Origin: CAIKZY01 sp044374195
GTDB lineage: Bacteria; Actinomycetota; Actinomycetes; S36-B12
Length of the DNA stretch: 64,000 bases
Assembly (NCBI GenBank): GCA_044374195.1
Contig: JBILOY010000007.1
Coordinates: forward strand, 46,920-110,919
Reading direction: 5' to 3'
The position numbers and the translations under genes are program-made. Shown in pieces: positions 1 through 8,987 of this stretch (positions within the stretch are counted from its first letter, which is position 1; each line of letters starts with the position of its first letter). The notes beneath the pieces were generated by a model. It worked only from the letters and a program-made list of their open reading frames with translations, made no database searches and was not told where the DNA came from.

Positions 1-74
1 TCTAAAGCTCCATGGTTCGCAGATAGTTCACTGTAAACCTCGAAGGCGAAAGGCAATTCGCCAAGTGCAAGCAC
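1..74 (-). CDS. possible 5' fragment of a gene running off the left edge
   Basis: On the minus strand a frame opens with GTG at 74, directly after an in-frame TAA, and stays open for 24 codons to the window edge. Its start reads V-L-A-L-G-E-L-P-F-A-F-E-V-Y, which has ordinary protein composition. It begins 10 nt after the stop of the aminotransferase at 85, so it could be the next gene of the nonulosonate operon. I do not recognise the product, I see no Shine-Dalgarno sequence, and the fragment is too short to be sure it is a gene. Confidence 0.3.
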   Translation of the reverse strand, partial: MLALGELPFAFEVYSELSANHGAL

Positions 75-84
75 TTAATCGGAG

Positions 85-1383
85 TCACGAGCGAACGCGG
101 AATAGAGGCCGAATCGGCTCGCACTCCAAGACGTCTCTCATGTTGCCTGAATCTAGGGCTCCGCCAACAATTTGGAGTGATTCGGCGTAGGCAACGGCAA
201 CGGCATCAAGATCTGCATCGTCGAACGCTGTCGTCACGTCGTGAGTGTTCAGCACGAGCACTCCTCGACGCAGCATCTCTTGAAGGAAGAGGGTCTTAGC
301 CTGGGCGAGGATTTCGGGTTCCTCTATACGCCACTGAAGGAACATCCACGAGGGGTGGCCGGAGAAGTTGAGGAAGGACTTTGATCGCGCATCACGCTGC
401 GCATCAATGCGCTCAATGAGATCGGTTCCGAGTTCCGCAAGTCGATTGGTCGGTGCACCTGACTTCATGCGGTCCAGCACAACCTTGGCAGCCGCGAGGG
501 AGAGGGTCTCTCCGCCGAATGTTCCAGAGAAGAAGATGCGGGGCATGACACCGAGAATGTCCGCGCGACCAGCAATTGCTGACAGCGGAAAGCCGTTGGC
601 CAGTGCCTTGCCAAAGGCCGCTAGATCAGGCGTCACCCCGAAGTACTCCTGAGCACCGCCTGCCGCGAATCGGAATCCAGTGAGCATTTCGTCGAACACG
701 AGCACAATTCCGTGTTTTTCGGTGATTGCGCGAACCGCCTGCAGATAACCCTCATTCGGCCATGTGGAGGTCATCGGCTCCATGATCATGGCGGCGATTT
801 GATCGGGAAACTCCGAAATCACCGCCTCGAGCGCATCAAGATCATTAAAGGGGATGGAGTGAGTCAGCCGACGAACTTCTTCCGGCACACCGAGGTTCAT
901 GCTCGTACTGCCAATGAACCAGTCCTGCCAGCCGTGATAGCCACAGACCACGATGTGGTCGCGGCCAGTGAAGGCTCGCGACAATCGGATCGCCGCGGAG
1001 GTTGCGTCTGAGCCGTTCTTCGCGAATCTCACCATCTCCGCGCATGGAATGAGATCGACCATGCGTTCGGCGACTTCAGTTTCAATCGGGTGCGACAGGC
1101 TGAGAGTCACACCGTCTTGAAGCTGCTTAACCACGGCCTCGTTGATTTCTGTGTCGCCGTAGCCGAGCGCCACGGCTCCAAGGGAGCTCACGAGATCGAT
1201 GTACTCATTGCCATCGATATCCCAGGTATGACTTCCGAGCGAGCGTTGAGCGAAGAAGGGGGCGGCGCCAACGGGGTACTGAGTCCGCGACTTGCTAAAC
1301 GTCTGCGAACCGAGCGGGATCACCTGCTCGGCCCTCGCGAGCTGAATCAGGGAAGCCGCGTAACGCTCAGTCAGGCTAGGCAT
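85..1383 (-). CDS. class III PLP aminotransferase (glutamate-1-semialdehyde aminomutase-like), nonulosonate cassette
   Basis: A 432-aa fold-type I PLP enzyme of the class III (ornithine/GSA aminotransferase) family. The PLP ring-binding Asp lies in the VFDE motif (D231) and the Schiff-base lysine in FGKALANGFP (K259); YHGWQDW at 149-155 is also family-like. The enzymes best known in this family move amino groups on semialdehydes or ketones. Here the gene overlaps the stop of the SpsF-type cytidylyltransferase by 8 nt and lies in a nonulosonic-acid cassette, so I infer that it aminates a sugar intermediate rather than making 5-aminolevulinate. It would replace the DegT-type aminotransferase (PseC) that such pathways normally carry and that is missing here. 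The start at 1383 has GGGAG just upstream. The family call is firm; the substrate is unknown. Confidence 0.85.
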   Translation of the reverse strand: MPSLTERYAASLIQLARAEQVIPLGSQTFSKSRTQYPVGAAPFFAQRSLGSHTWDIDGNEYIDLVSSLGAVALGYGDTEINEAVVKQLQDGVTLSLSHPIETEVAERMVDLIPCAEMVRFAKNGSDATSAAIRLSRAFTGRDHIVVCGYHGWQDWFIGSTSMNLGVPEEVRRLTHSIPFNDLDALEAVISEFPDQIAAMIMEPMTSTWPNEGYLQAVRAITEKHGIVLVFDEMLTGFRFAAGGAQEYFGVTPDLAAFGKALANGFPLSAIAGRADILGVMPRIFFSGTFGGETLSLAAAKVVLDRMKSGAPTNRLAELGTDLIERIDAQRDARSKSFLNFSGHPSWMFLQWRIEEPEILAQAKTLFLQEMLRRGVLVLNTHDVTTAFDDADLDAVAVAYAESLQIVGGALDSGNMRDVLECEPIRPLFRVRS

Positions 1384-2152
1384 TCATAGCTCCCGTATCG
1401 ATTCCTTGAAGTGCTGCATTTCGGACAGCATCTTTCTCTGTACGACTTCTCTCCGGATACCTTCTCAGATAGTCAAGGACGTCTTCGTACTCGAAATTCG
1501 TGTCATTCGGGTAGAGCTCCTCAAACACTTGAGAGACGAAGGAGAAGTCCTCTGGAGTATCTACTGTCCAACGCAGTTCTGAGTTGTTCCGTGAATCCGC
1601 GTAGTTGCCGATCGAGTATTCATCAGTCCGTCGATAAATGCCGAGGGTGACATGCTCGCGTTCCGGCGGGTCAATCGCCACGGATGCGACCTCTCGAAGC
1701 ACGGACACCTTGACCACCTCGGCGTCGAGGCCGTCTGGATAGGTAGGTGTCATTGTGTTGGAGAGATAGTCCGCTTCTGAGTTCCGAAAGGCGCTGATGA
1801 CATCGTCGATGACCTTGGGGGAGGTCAATGGGCAGTCCGCTGTCAGCCTGACCACTTCGTCGGCCTTACTGCCGGTGCTGCTCTCGAAGGCATCAATGGC
1901 ACCGATGAATCGGGCCAGAACGTCATCGAGGGGACCTCGGAACACCGTGTAGCCGGCCGAGCGAAGTACTTCCACGAGGGGATCATCACTCGGATCCGTC
2001 GATGTAGCCACGATGAGGCCGTCCAGCAGAGTTGAGCGGGTGACGCGCTCGAGCTGGCGCAGGATCATTGGCTCGCCCAGCAATGGAGCGAGCACCTTGC
2101 CCGGGAAGCGGGTCGAGGTCATGCGAGCCTGCACGACAGCGAGGGTGGTCAC
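1376..2152 (-). CDS. SpsF-family cytidylyltransferase (CMP-nonulosonate activating enzyme)
   Basis: A 258-aa protein with the N-terminal nucleotide-binding signature QARMTSTRFPGK at residues 8-19, typical of SpsF/NeuA/KdsB-type cytidylyltransferases. Members are expected to transfer CMP from CTP to an acidic sugar, giving the CMP-sugar donor. It lies between an aldo/keto reductase (26 nt upstream) and the class III aminotransferase (8-nt overlap), so the three probably form one operon. The NeuB-family synthase at 5002 would supply its substrate. It starts with GTG. Which nonulosonate it activates cannot be read from the sequence. Confidence 0.85.
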   Translation of the reverse strand: MTTLAVVQARMTSTRFPGKVLAPLLGEPMILRQLERVTRSTLLDGLIVATSTDPSDDPLVEVLRSAGYTVFRGPLDDVLARFIGAIDAFESSTGSKADEVVRLTADCPLTSPKVIDDVISAFRNSEADYLSNTMTPTYPDGLDAEVVKVSVLREVASVAIDPPEREHVTLGIYRRTDEYSIGNYADSRNNSELRWTVDTPEDFSFVSQVFEELYPNDTNFEYEDVLDYLRRYPERSRTEKDAVRNAALQGIDTGAMNA

Positions 2153-2178
2153 AGGACAAGTCTCACAGAACGGCCTGA

Positions 2179-3012
2179 TTACGCCCAGTTACGGGGATCT
2201 ATGAGGGCCAGGTCGTGGGAGGCCGTGAAGTTCGTCGCCACAGTGGCAGGGGAATTCCAGGCACGAGTGATCTCCCGTAGCTCCTGGCCGGAAGTCACGC
2301 CGATGACGACGTCAGACACCCAGGTACGTGCTCGGACCGCCGACAAGGCACCTTCTATCGGCGAGACACCTGCCTCCACGCAGGCCGTGTGGAAGCGCAC
2401 CACATCGGGGTGCTGGGCTAGCTGCTTGGTCGATGGGGCAGCGAGTAGCCCCTGGAGAAAGATGCTCCGCGCCTGGATTCGGGTGCCTTGGGAGATGAGT
2501 TCAGCCAGGACGGGATGCCCATCCAGCCGAGCGTCGAGGGCGCTGACAGGCACCTGCACCGCATCAAGGCGGTCAAAATGGGTGAGGGCCGTCTCCAGAT
2601 CAGTCGGTTCATAGCCGGAAATGCCGATTTTGCTGGCAATTCCGAGATCCCGAATGCCGGCGAGCTCCTTGGAAGCTGCAGCAGCTCGGGCCGGATCCAG
2701 CGCGAACCAGTCGTGAATAAGGAGGGTTCGAACCGATTCGACCCCGAGCAGATTCAGGCTCTCGCGCGCCTGGTCGAGCATGGATAGGGGCGAATCGGCC
2801 TTTACCTTGGTCGCAATGTCCAGTTTCGAGGCCCACGGACCGAGCCGAACCTCGGCATCGCCGTACCCGGCCGCAGTGTCGACCGCCTTGATGCTCGCGT
2901 CTGCGGCGACAGCCATGATCTCGGCCAGGTCTGAGTCGCCGAGTCGCCCGCGCTCGTTGGTCACCCCATAGGGACTTCCCCATTGGGCGGTACCGAGCAC
3001 GAGTGCCTGCAT
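2179..3012 (-). CDS. aldo/keto reductase of the nonulosonate cassette
   Basis: A 277-aa aldo/keto reductase. The start at 3012 gives MQALVLGTAQWG, the usual beginning of the reductases that accompany SpsF genes; an in-frame ATG at 3066 would add 18 non-conserved residues and run into the divergent promoter region. The tetrad expected for this family is visible in order: Asp and Tyr in DTAAGYGDAE, Lys in the following IATKVK, and His in LLIHDW. It should therefore be an active NAD(P)H-dependent carbonyl reductase. It is the first gene of the minus-strand arm of the cassette and is divergent from pseB. The substrate is probably a keto- or aldehyde-sugar intermediate, but this is inference. Confidence 0.8.
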   Translation of the reverse strand: MQALVLGTAQWGSPYGVTNERGRLGDSDLAEIMAVAADASIKAVDTAAGYGDAEVRLGPWASKLDIATKVKADSPLSMLDQARESLNLLGVESVRTLLIHDWFALDPARAAAASKELAGIRDLGIASKIGISGYEPTDLETALTHFDRLDAVQVPVSALDARLDGHPVLAELISQGTRIQARSIFLQGLLAAPSTKQLAQHPDVVRFHTACVEAGVSPIEGALSAVRARTWVSDVVIGVTSGQELREITRAWNSPATVATNFTASHDLALIDPRNWA

Positions 3013-3095
3013 CCCCCGATCATGGCATCCCCGCTGGGTAGACTCGGGCTCCGAATAGCGGCGCACTTACTCGCCGCGATGGAGATGAGGGGCAC

Positions 3096-4079
3096 GTGGC
3101 TATTTTCGAGGGCTCTTCCGTGCTCATCACGGGCGGCACCGGCTCCTTCGGCAAGGCATTCCTTAAGCAGATCCTTGAGACGCGTAACCCCGCTCGCGTG
3201 GTGGTCTTTTCGCGCGATGAGCTCAAGCAGTACGAGATGCGCCAGGTGTGGGGTGATGACCCCCGAGTCCGCTTCTTCATTGGTGATATCCGCGACCGCG
3301 ACCGACTGAAGATGGCCTTGCACGGAGTCGACTACGTAGTCCATGCCGCAGCCCTCAAGCAGGTCGACACGGCTGAGTACAACCCCATGGAATACGTAAA
3401 GACCAACATCCTTGGGTCCGAAAACGTCATGCAAGCGTCAATTGACGCCGGGGTCAAGAGAGTCGTCGCTCTCTCGACTGACAAGGCGTCGTCACCTGTC
3501 AACCTTTACGGCGCAACAAAACTAACTGCTGACAAACTCTTCGTCTCAAGCAACCACTACGCAGCCGGCTACGACACCCACTTCTCAGTCGTTCGATACG
3601 GCAACGTCATGGGCAGCCGGGGTTCAGTAATTCCGTTCTTCCGTCGCCTCGCGGAATCAGGCCAGCCGCTACCGATCACCGATATGCGCATGACCCGTTT
3701 CTGGATCACTCTCCCCCAGGCGGTCGAGTTCGTAATGAGTTCGTTCAACGACATGGCTGGCGGCGAGCTATACGTGCCTCGCATCCCGAGCATGAAGGTT
3801 GTCGACCTGGCTCGCGCAGTTGCGCCCGATGCCGAATTGGTCGAGGTCGGTATTCGCCCAGGCGAGAAATTGCACGAAGAAATGATCTCCGCTGAGGATT
3901 CGCGCCGAACCCTGCGCCAAGCAGACCGCTACGTGGTGCTACCCACTCTCGCTGACTGGGGCTTCAGTTCACCCGCGGGAGAGCCGGTCGAAGACGGCTT
4001 CTCCTACACCTCAGACACGAATGATCTCTGGCTCGACGTGGATCAGATTCGCGCAATGCTCACGGACCTGAATCTCTGA
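3096..4079 (+). CDS. pseB: UDP-N-acetylglucosamine 4,6-dehydratase (inverting), PseB type
   Basis: A 327-aa extended SDR. The Rossmann motif TGGTGSFG is at 12-19, and the modified active site STDKA (D129, K130) is followed by YGATK (Y138, K142), the arrangement known from Helicobacter FlaA1/PseB. Such enzymes convert UDP-GlcNAc to UDP-2-acetamido-2,6-dideoxy-4-keto-L-arabino-hexose, the first step of pseudaminic-type pathways. It starts at GTG 3096 after GGAGATGAGGGG. It is followed after 5 nt by an RmlD-like SDR and then the NeuB-family synthase, so the three are probably co-transcribed. The dehydratase call is strong. Whether the final product is pseudaminic acid is doubtful, because PseC, PseG and PseH are not seen. 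Confidence 0.88.
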   Translation: MAIFEGSSVLITGGTGSFGKAFLKQILETRNPARVVVFSRDELKQYEMRQVWGDDPRVRFFIGDIRDRDRLKMALHGVDYVVHAAALKQVDTAEYNPMEYVKTNILGSENVMQASIDAGVKRVVALSTDKASSPVNLYGATKLTADKLFVSSNHYAAGYDTHFSVVRYGNVMGSRGSVIPFFRRLAESGQPLPITDMRMTRFWITLPQAVEFVMSSFNDMAGGELYVPRIPSMKVVDLARAVAPDAELVEVGIRPGEKLHEEMISAEDSRRTLRQADRYVVLPTLADWGFSSPAGEPVEDGFSYTSDTNDLWLDVDQIRAMLTDLNL

Positions 4080-4084
4080 CCGAC

Positions 4085-5002
4085 ATGTCGACATGGCTGG
4101 TGACCGGCGCCCAAGGGTTCCTGGGCTCCAATGCCGGGGTGTTCCTTCAGGGCAAGGCTGAGACTGTTGGCCAGGTGCGCACCGGAGCAGCTTCACGCGC
4201 ATTCACCTCTTCGGCGGCCATAAACCTGACTGATACCGAATCTGTTGCCCGACTTGTCGAGAGGGCCAAGCCGAGCGTGATCTTCCACTCCGCAGCCATG
4301 TCGAGTCATGAAGCGTGTGAGAGTAATCCGGCGGGGGCAATGCTGGTAAACGCTGGCGCGACAGCATCGCTCGCTGCTGCAGCATCCTCATGCGGTGCCT
4401 TGATGGTTTACGTCTCCACTGATGCAGTGTTCGATGGCTCGCGGGGTTCGTATGCCGAGACCGACGCCACGAATCCTTTCTCGGTGTACGGGGAATCGAA
4501 ACTCGCAGGCGAAGATGCGGTTCGCGCTGCTCACGATCAGCATTTGATTCTGCGAACCAATTTTTTTGGATGGAGTCCGTCAGGTACTCGCTCCATCCTC
4601 GAGTTCTTCGTTAACGGCTTCAGAAGCCGAAACGAGATGAACGGCTATACAGATTTCAGAGTGACGTCGATATATGCCCAGCAACTCCTCGCAGTGACGG
4701 CTGCTCTTGTTGAGCGTGGCTCTACCGGAACCTTTCACGTTGCATCCCGTGATGCACTCTCAAAATTCGATTTCGGAATCACTGTCGCGGAGACTTTCGC
4801 ACTGGATGCCTCACTTCTGAAGCCAAGCACCTCAGCATCTGCGAGTCATTCGACCTCCAGGAGTCGAGATCTCTCACTCGCTACCGAGAAACTCTCATCT
4901 CTTCTCGGTCAGGCAATGCCGAGCCAGGCTGAGGGCATCGCAACGGCCTACGATGATGAAGGTGTCCTGACCGGGCAACTTCGAGAAACTGGAGCAGGCT
5001 AA
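4085..5002 (+). CDS. RmlD-like NAD(P)-dependent sugar reductase (SDR)
   Basis: A 305-aa extended SDR with TGAQGFLG at 7-14, the STDAVFDG segment (T112) and YGESK (Y135, K139). The combination of STDxVFDG and YGxxKLxGE is characteristic of dTDP-4-dehydrorhamnose reductase (RmlD) and the SpsK group. In Bacillus sps loci an RmlD-like gene sits beside spsE and spsF, much as here. It overlaps the start of the NeuB-family gene by 1 nt (TAATG). It may reduce a keto-sugar intermediate of the nonulosonate route. Alternatively it may supply the missing RmlD step for rmlA (39089) and rmlC (51995). GC is visibly lower than in its neighbours. Confidence 0.75.
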   Translation: MSTWLVTGAQGFLGSNAGVFLQGKAETVGQVRTGAASRAFTSSAAINLTDTESVARLVERAKPSVIFHSAAMSSHEACESNPAGAMLVNAGATASLAAAASSCGALMVYVSTDAVFDGSRGSYAETDATNPFSVYGESKLAGEDAVRAAHDQHLILRTNFFGWSPSGTRSILEFFVNGFRSRNEMNGYTDFRVTSIYAQQLLAVTAALVERGSTGTFHVASRDALSKFDFGITVAETFALDASLLKPSTSASASHSTSRSRDLSLATEKLSSLLGQAMPSQAEGIATAYDDEGVLTGQLRETGAG

Positions 5003-6069
5003 TGACTACATTCGCCATCGGCGACCGTCTGGTCGGCCCTGATCGGCCCACCTACTTCATCGCCGATATCGCCGCCAATCATGATGGTGACCTGCAGCGA
5101 GCTCTCGACCTGATGACCCTGGCGAAGGATGCCGGTGCGGATTGCGCCAAGTTCCAGCACTTCCGTGCCGAGCACATCGTTAGCGATTACGGATTCAGGA
5201 ACCTCGGCGGCCAGTGGGATCACCAGGCCTCCTGGAAGAAGTCAGTCTTTGAAACTTACGTCGATGCCAGCCTGCCGTGGGAGTGGACTCCAGTACTCGC
5301 CGAGCACGGAAAGAAGATCGGCATCGAGTTCATGTCGTCGCCTTACGACTTCGAAGCTGTCGCTCACCTCGACCCGTTCGTCAATGCATTCAAGGTGGGC
5401 TCAGGCGATGTGAACTGGCTTGAGGAACTCCAGGTAATCGCCAGCTTCAGGAAGCCGGTCATCATTGCGACCGGAGCTGCTTCCATTGACGATGTCACGA
5501 GAGCGATGGATCTACTCATAGCGAGCGGCGTCGACATCGTGCTCATGCAGTGCAACACGAACTACACCGGTTCCCTCGAGAACCTTCACCATCTCAACCT
5601 GTTGGTGCTGCGTCAGTACGCCGAGATGTACCCGAGCATCACCCTCGGGCTCTCCGATCACACTCACGGTCACGTATCAGTGCTCGGAGCGGTAGCACTC
5701 GGTGCCCGCGTGATCGAGAAGCACTTCACTGATGATGTAACTCGCAACGGCCCCGATCACGCCTTCTCGATGGATCCCCTGACCTGGCGGGCCATGGTCG
5801 ATGACACCCGCCTTCTCGAAGCCTCCCTCGGAAATGGGATCAAGGGGGTCGAGGAGAACGAGCAGAAGACCGTGATCCTGCAGCGCCGCTGCGTTCGATC
5901 CTCACGGCCACTTGCTGCCGGGTCAATCATCGAGCGCGCCGACCTCGTGGTTGTTCGTCCAGCGCCTGGCGACGCTGTGCCGGCACACGAGATTGAGGCG
6001 ACTCTCGGAAAGCGCCTCAACCGAGATCTAGCATCCGGAGAGCACCTTGCCTGGGTGGATTTGGCCTAA
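5002..6069 (+). CDS. NeuB-family nonulosonic acid synthase
   Basis: A 355-aa protein with a TIM-barrel NeuB domain followed by a C-terminal SAF (antifreeze-like) domain from about residue 290. Members condense phosphoenolpyruvate with a 6-carbon amino sugar to give a 9-carbon nonulosonic acid. Metal- and substrate-binding segments are present: SDHTHGH, EKHFT and PDHAFSMDP. The N-terminal motif reads IADIAANHDG, with Asp22 where sialate synthases usually have Glu (IAEIG-NH-G), so this is not a typical sialate synthase. It is translationally coupled to the SDR before it. I infer it makes the substrate of the SpsF-type enzyme at 1376. NeuB, PseI, LegI and SpsE cannot be told apart by eye. Confidence 0.88.
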   Translation: MTTFAIGDRLVGPDRPTYFIADIAANHDGDLQRALDLMTLAKDAGADCAKFQHFRAEHIVSDYGFRNLGGQWDHQASWKKSVFETYVDASLPWEWTPVLAEHGKKIGIEFMSSPYDFEAVAHLDPFVNAFKVGSGDVNWLEELQVIASFRKPVIIATGAASIDDVTRAMDLLIASGVDIVLMQCNTNYTGSLENLHHLNLLVLRQYAEMYPSITLGLSDHTHGHVSVLGAVALGARVIEKHFTDDVTRNGPDHAFSMDPLTWRAMVDDTRLLEASLGNGIKGVEENEQKTVILQRRCVRSSRPLAAGSIIERADLVVVRPAPGDAVPAHEIEATLGKRLNRDLASGEHLAWVDLA

Positions 6070-6119
6070 CTGCCTGTACGGAGATTCAGTTCGGTAGGAC
6101 TACTTACTACTGGATGACG

Positions 6120-6971
6120 TCAGCGCTTCTTGATCGCCCGCTCTGCCCAAAATGCGTAACGCATGCCTGCGAAGGCAGCCAGGAATGGCGCGGACTTTGC
6201 CGCTTCGATCGGACTCAGGTGAGTGATCGGGTCAATGAAGTCGACACGTGCCGGATGAGTGAGTGACTTGAGTTGCCTTTGGATCGACCAGCCGCTCTCG
6301 CGACCTCGCGTGAAGACCTCCTCGTCGGAGACGCCGTACATGCGGCACCTGACGACAAGCTCATTCCACGAGGTCTTGCCGATCTCCTCCACGTGGGCAT
6401 CCGAGATAGCGAAAGTTGCGCCAAAATCACGTTCCCATCGCTCGCACAGCTCGGAGTCATCAGAGAAGCGGCGTGAGGGATCGTAAGGATGCTGGCGAAG
6501 CATGTCACCGGTGAAAAGGGTCGGAGTGCCGATGACAGCCGCTTTCCCAGGACGGAACCTGCCCTTGCGCCATGAATTCAGGCCCTGCGAGAGATAGTCA
6601 CCGCCAGCGATGAGGGTCTGAGCGCTGACTCCATCAAATTCCCCACGAGACTTGAAGTCGATCATGCGCTGAAGCTGGCCCTCGGGCATCACGTTGTCGG
6701 AGCCCATATTGAGGATGAGCGACTTCGTCGTCACCGCAATGCCCACGTTTCGTGCCATTCCTAGCCCGATGCCAGGGTCAGTGAGCACGACATCGGCTAG
6801 TCCTTCAGCTACCCGCCCGGTTCCATCCTGCGAATTGGCGTCGACGACCACCAACTGACCGACGCCGGCCGCTCGGAGACTAGTCAGGCAACTCTCGATG
6901 CCACTGATGGAGTTCATCGTGCAGACAACAGCCGAGACTTCGGCCGGAGTCTCGCGGATCTGCGTGCTCAT
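6120..6971 (-). CDS. family 2 glycosyltransferase
   Basis: A 283-aa GT-A protein. The N-terminus has the GT2 features VVCTMNS and VVVDANSQDGTG, with LNMGSDN about 90 residues in where many family members have a DxD-type metal site; the first acidic residue is replaced by Gly-Ser. C-terminal residues are basic (IKKR). It starts 3 nt from the stop of the ABC transporter at 6974, so the two are co-transcribed. I infer that it transfers one sugar onto a lipid-linked glycan which the transporter may flip. Donor and acceptor are unknown. Confidence 0.78.
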   Translation of the reverse strand: MSTQIRETPAEVSAVVCTMNSISGIESCLTSLRAAGVGQLVVVDANSQDGTGRVAEGLADVVLTDPGIGLGMARNVGIAVTTKSLILNMGSDNVMPEGQLQRMIDFKSRGEFDGVSAQTLIAGGDYLSQGLNSWRKGRFRPGKAAVIGTPTLFTGDMLRQHPYDPSRRFSDDSELCERWERDFGATFAISDAHVEEIGKTSWNELVVRCRMYGVSDEEVFTRGRESGWSIQRQLKSLTHPARVDFIDPITHLSPIEAAKSAPFLAAFAGMRYAFWAERAIKKR

Positions 6972-6973
6972 GC

Positions 6974-8923
6974 TCAGAGTCCGAGAAGGGAGGCCTGGCG
7001 ATCGAAGTCGGGCACGGTGTTGCGCACGTCTTCGAAGGCACCACTCGCGATGACCTTGCCGTCCTGCAAATACAGCAACTGGTCCACCATGCGTACCGTG
7101 GCGAGGCGGTGAGCCACGGTGATCGTGGTGACCTCGCCCACGAGTTCGCTGAGGGTCTGGATGATCGCCTGCTCCGTCTCAGCATCAAGGGCGCTCGTCG
7201 CTTCATCCAGCACGAGCAGTTTGGGGCGCGTATAAAGCGCACGAGCGATGCCAAGCCGCTGACGCTGACCGCCGGAGAGGCGGAAACCGCGCTCGCCGAT
7301 GGTGGTGTCCAGACCTTCGCGATTGTCTCGGAGGAAGTCAGCGAGATGAGCGCGCTCGAGGGCGTCCCACACAAGTTCGTCGTCAATCGCTTCGCGCGGA
7401 AGGCCGAGAGCGACGTTGTCGCGAATGCTGCCGTAGACGAGAGCGACGCTCTGGGGCACGTAGGAGATCGCACCGGGCCAGCGCTCGATTGCTTCGCGCG
7501 GGCTGACTCCGCTAATCGTCACCTCGCCGAGCTGCGGCTGCATGACACCCAGGATCACGTCAGCGAGCGTCGACTTTCCGGCACCCGTTGGGCCGACAAG
7601 CGCAACAGAACTACCAGCTGGGGCCGTGAGGCTCGCATCGTTAAGCGCCGGCTCGGCAGCATCGCTATAGGTAAGTGAGACGTGACGCACCTCGATGCGG
7701 GCCTCGAAATCCGGGTAACCCTGAACGATGCGATCGTGGATCTTGCTCGCGGTCATGCGCGGGCGATCTTCCTGATCAGTCGTGTTGTCGCGCTGACGAG
7801 CCTCTTCGAGGAAGTCAGCGAGGAAGAAAGTGGGCTGCGCCTGGACGGAGGCGTTGCGAATAGTGATACCCGCACCCTGAAGCCTCAGCATCGCAGGTAC
7901 CACCCGTGAACCAGCGGCGAGGAAAACCGCGACTGTTGCGGCGGCTGCGGAGAGATCCTTGGTGAGGAACTGCACGACGGCAAGTAGCAGCACGCCGAAG
8001 TAGAGAGTCGCTTCCAGCACGTACTTCGGGATTTCCATGATGAAGGCAGAGGAAGCACTGGCAGATGCATAGCGGCCGATAAGCGACTCGTAACGGCTGA
8101 CATACAGATCACGGCGATTGAGCACGGTCGTCTCGCGATAAGTCGACAGCGCCTCAGAAACCGCAGTCAGCGTGTCAATTGATGCATCAGTCATCGTGCG
8201 CGCGTTGCGCGCGGTCCAGTTACCGAGCACGTTATGAAGGAGGAACACGATGCCGGTGAAGAGCGCGATCGTGATGAGTGTCAGCACGGGGTCATAAACC
8301 AACAATGTGACACCGACGATGAGGAAGAGGAAGAGCTCCGCGCCGATAGTGATGGCCGAGCCCAGAAGTGACACCGTTGCCGCACCCACGCCATTGCCCA
8401 GCGCGTAGATCGCCTCTGGCGTTGTCCAGCGCTGCACGTCGGCGAGCGGTCGCGCCAAGAACTCGCGAGCGAGCTTGGCCGACACCTCGGCCTGGCGGTT
8501 AGCCAGGAAGAGAGTGATTCGACGTGCCATGACCGCAGACAGTGCTGTCTTCAGCACGAGGATGAAGACAGCTGACAAAGCCACGATCACCGAGAGCTGG
8601 GAAATGGTGAGATCGCCTAGGCCGATGTTCTCGAGAATGTTCTCGACGCTGGGCGGGATGGTGCTGCCGGAACCGATGCCTGAGACAGCCACGGCGGCCA
8701 ACAGGCCGACCAGGATGATGCCCAGCAGATCAAGAAGGCCGAGCGAGATCTGGATGCCCGAGGCAAGAAAGAGCAGCCGGCGGCGGCCCGCAGGTAACAA
8801 CCGAACGGCCCGCTTGACCGCAGGGATCACGCCCGGGCTCTGGAAGTCAGCGACCCCGAGGCCGCGATGAGGGGTCTCCTCGGGGGCCGTTTCCCGCGCG
8901 CTGCCGACCTCCTCGTCACTCAC
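6974..8923 (-). CDS. ABC half-transporter, fused membrane and ATPase domains (PglK/MsbA-like flippase)
   Basis: A 649-aa protein from the chosen GTG at 8923. A cytoplasmic N-terminal stretch of about 30 residues is followed by about six membrane segments (roughly 45-350). The ATPase domain has Walker A GPTGAGKS (about 444-451), signature LSGGQRQR (about 550), Walker B LLVLDEATSALD (about 569-580) and an H-loop TVAHR. PglK- and MsbA-type exporters of this build flip lipid-linked oligosaccharides or lipids. GTG 8923 is preferred to ATG 9004 because a -10 hexamer TAGGTT lies 7 nt upstream and because the longer form would run through the start of the divergent gene at 8988. The GT-rich setting supports a glycolipid substrate (inference). 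Confidence 0.85.
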   Translation of the reverse strand: MSDEEVGSARETAPEETPHRGLGVADFQSPGVIPAVKRAVRLLPAGRRRLLFLASGIQISLGLLDLLGIILVGLLAAVAVSGIGSGSTIPPSVENILENIGLGDLTISQLSVIVALSAVFILVLKTALSAVMARRITLFLANRQAEVSAKLAREFLARPLADVQRWTTPEAIYALGNGVGAATVSLLGSAITIGAELFLFLIVGVTLLVYDPVLTLITIALFTGIVFLLHNVLGNWTARNARTMTDASIDTLTAVSEALSTYRETTVLNRRDLYVSRYESLIGRYASASASSAFIMEIPKYVLEATLYFGVLLLAVVQFLTKDLSAAAATVAVFLAAGSRVVPAMLRLQGAGITIRNASVQAQPTFFLADFLEEARQRDNTTDQEDRPRMTASKIHDRIVQGYPDFEARIEVRHVSLTYSDAAEPALNDASLTAPAGSSVALVGPTGAGKSTLADVILGVMQPQLGEVTISGVSPREAIERWPGAISYVPQSVALVYGSIRDNVALGLPREAIDDELVWDALERAHLADFLRDNREGLDTTIGERGFRLSGGQRQRLGIARALYTRPKLLVLDEATSALDAETEQAIIQTLSELVGEVTTITVAHRLATVRMVDQLLYLQDGKVIASGAFEDVRNTVPDFDRQASLLGL

Positions 8924-8930
8924 GGTCGCT

Positions 8931-8936
8931 AACCTA
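8931..8936 (-). promoter_or_regulatory. -10 element for the ABC transporter (leaderless)
   Basis: On the minus strand TAGGTT lies 7 nt before GTG 8923, so transcription would begin at or next to the start codon. On the plus strand an overlapping TACCTT (8935-8940) could serve the divergent gene at 8988. No clear -35 is visible. Confidence 0.5.
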
Positions 8937-8987
8937 CCTTTGCCCGAGGGAAATACCCCCAAGCCCGCCTGCTCGTCAGGAGACTCC

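Noticed and set aside
85..1383. Calling the class III aminotransferase hemL (glutamate-1-semialdehyde aminomutase of tetrapyrrole synthesis).
   Set aside because: It lies in an operon with SpsF and an aldo/keto reductase, and its PLP-lysine context (FGKALANGFP) differs from the usual HemL GKxxGGGxP. The nonulosonate setting is the better guide.
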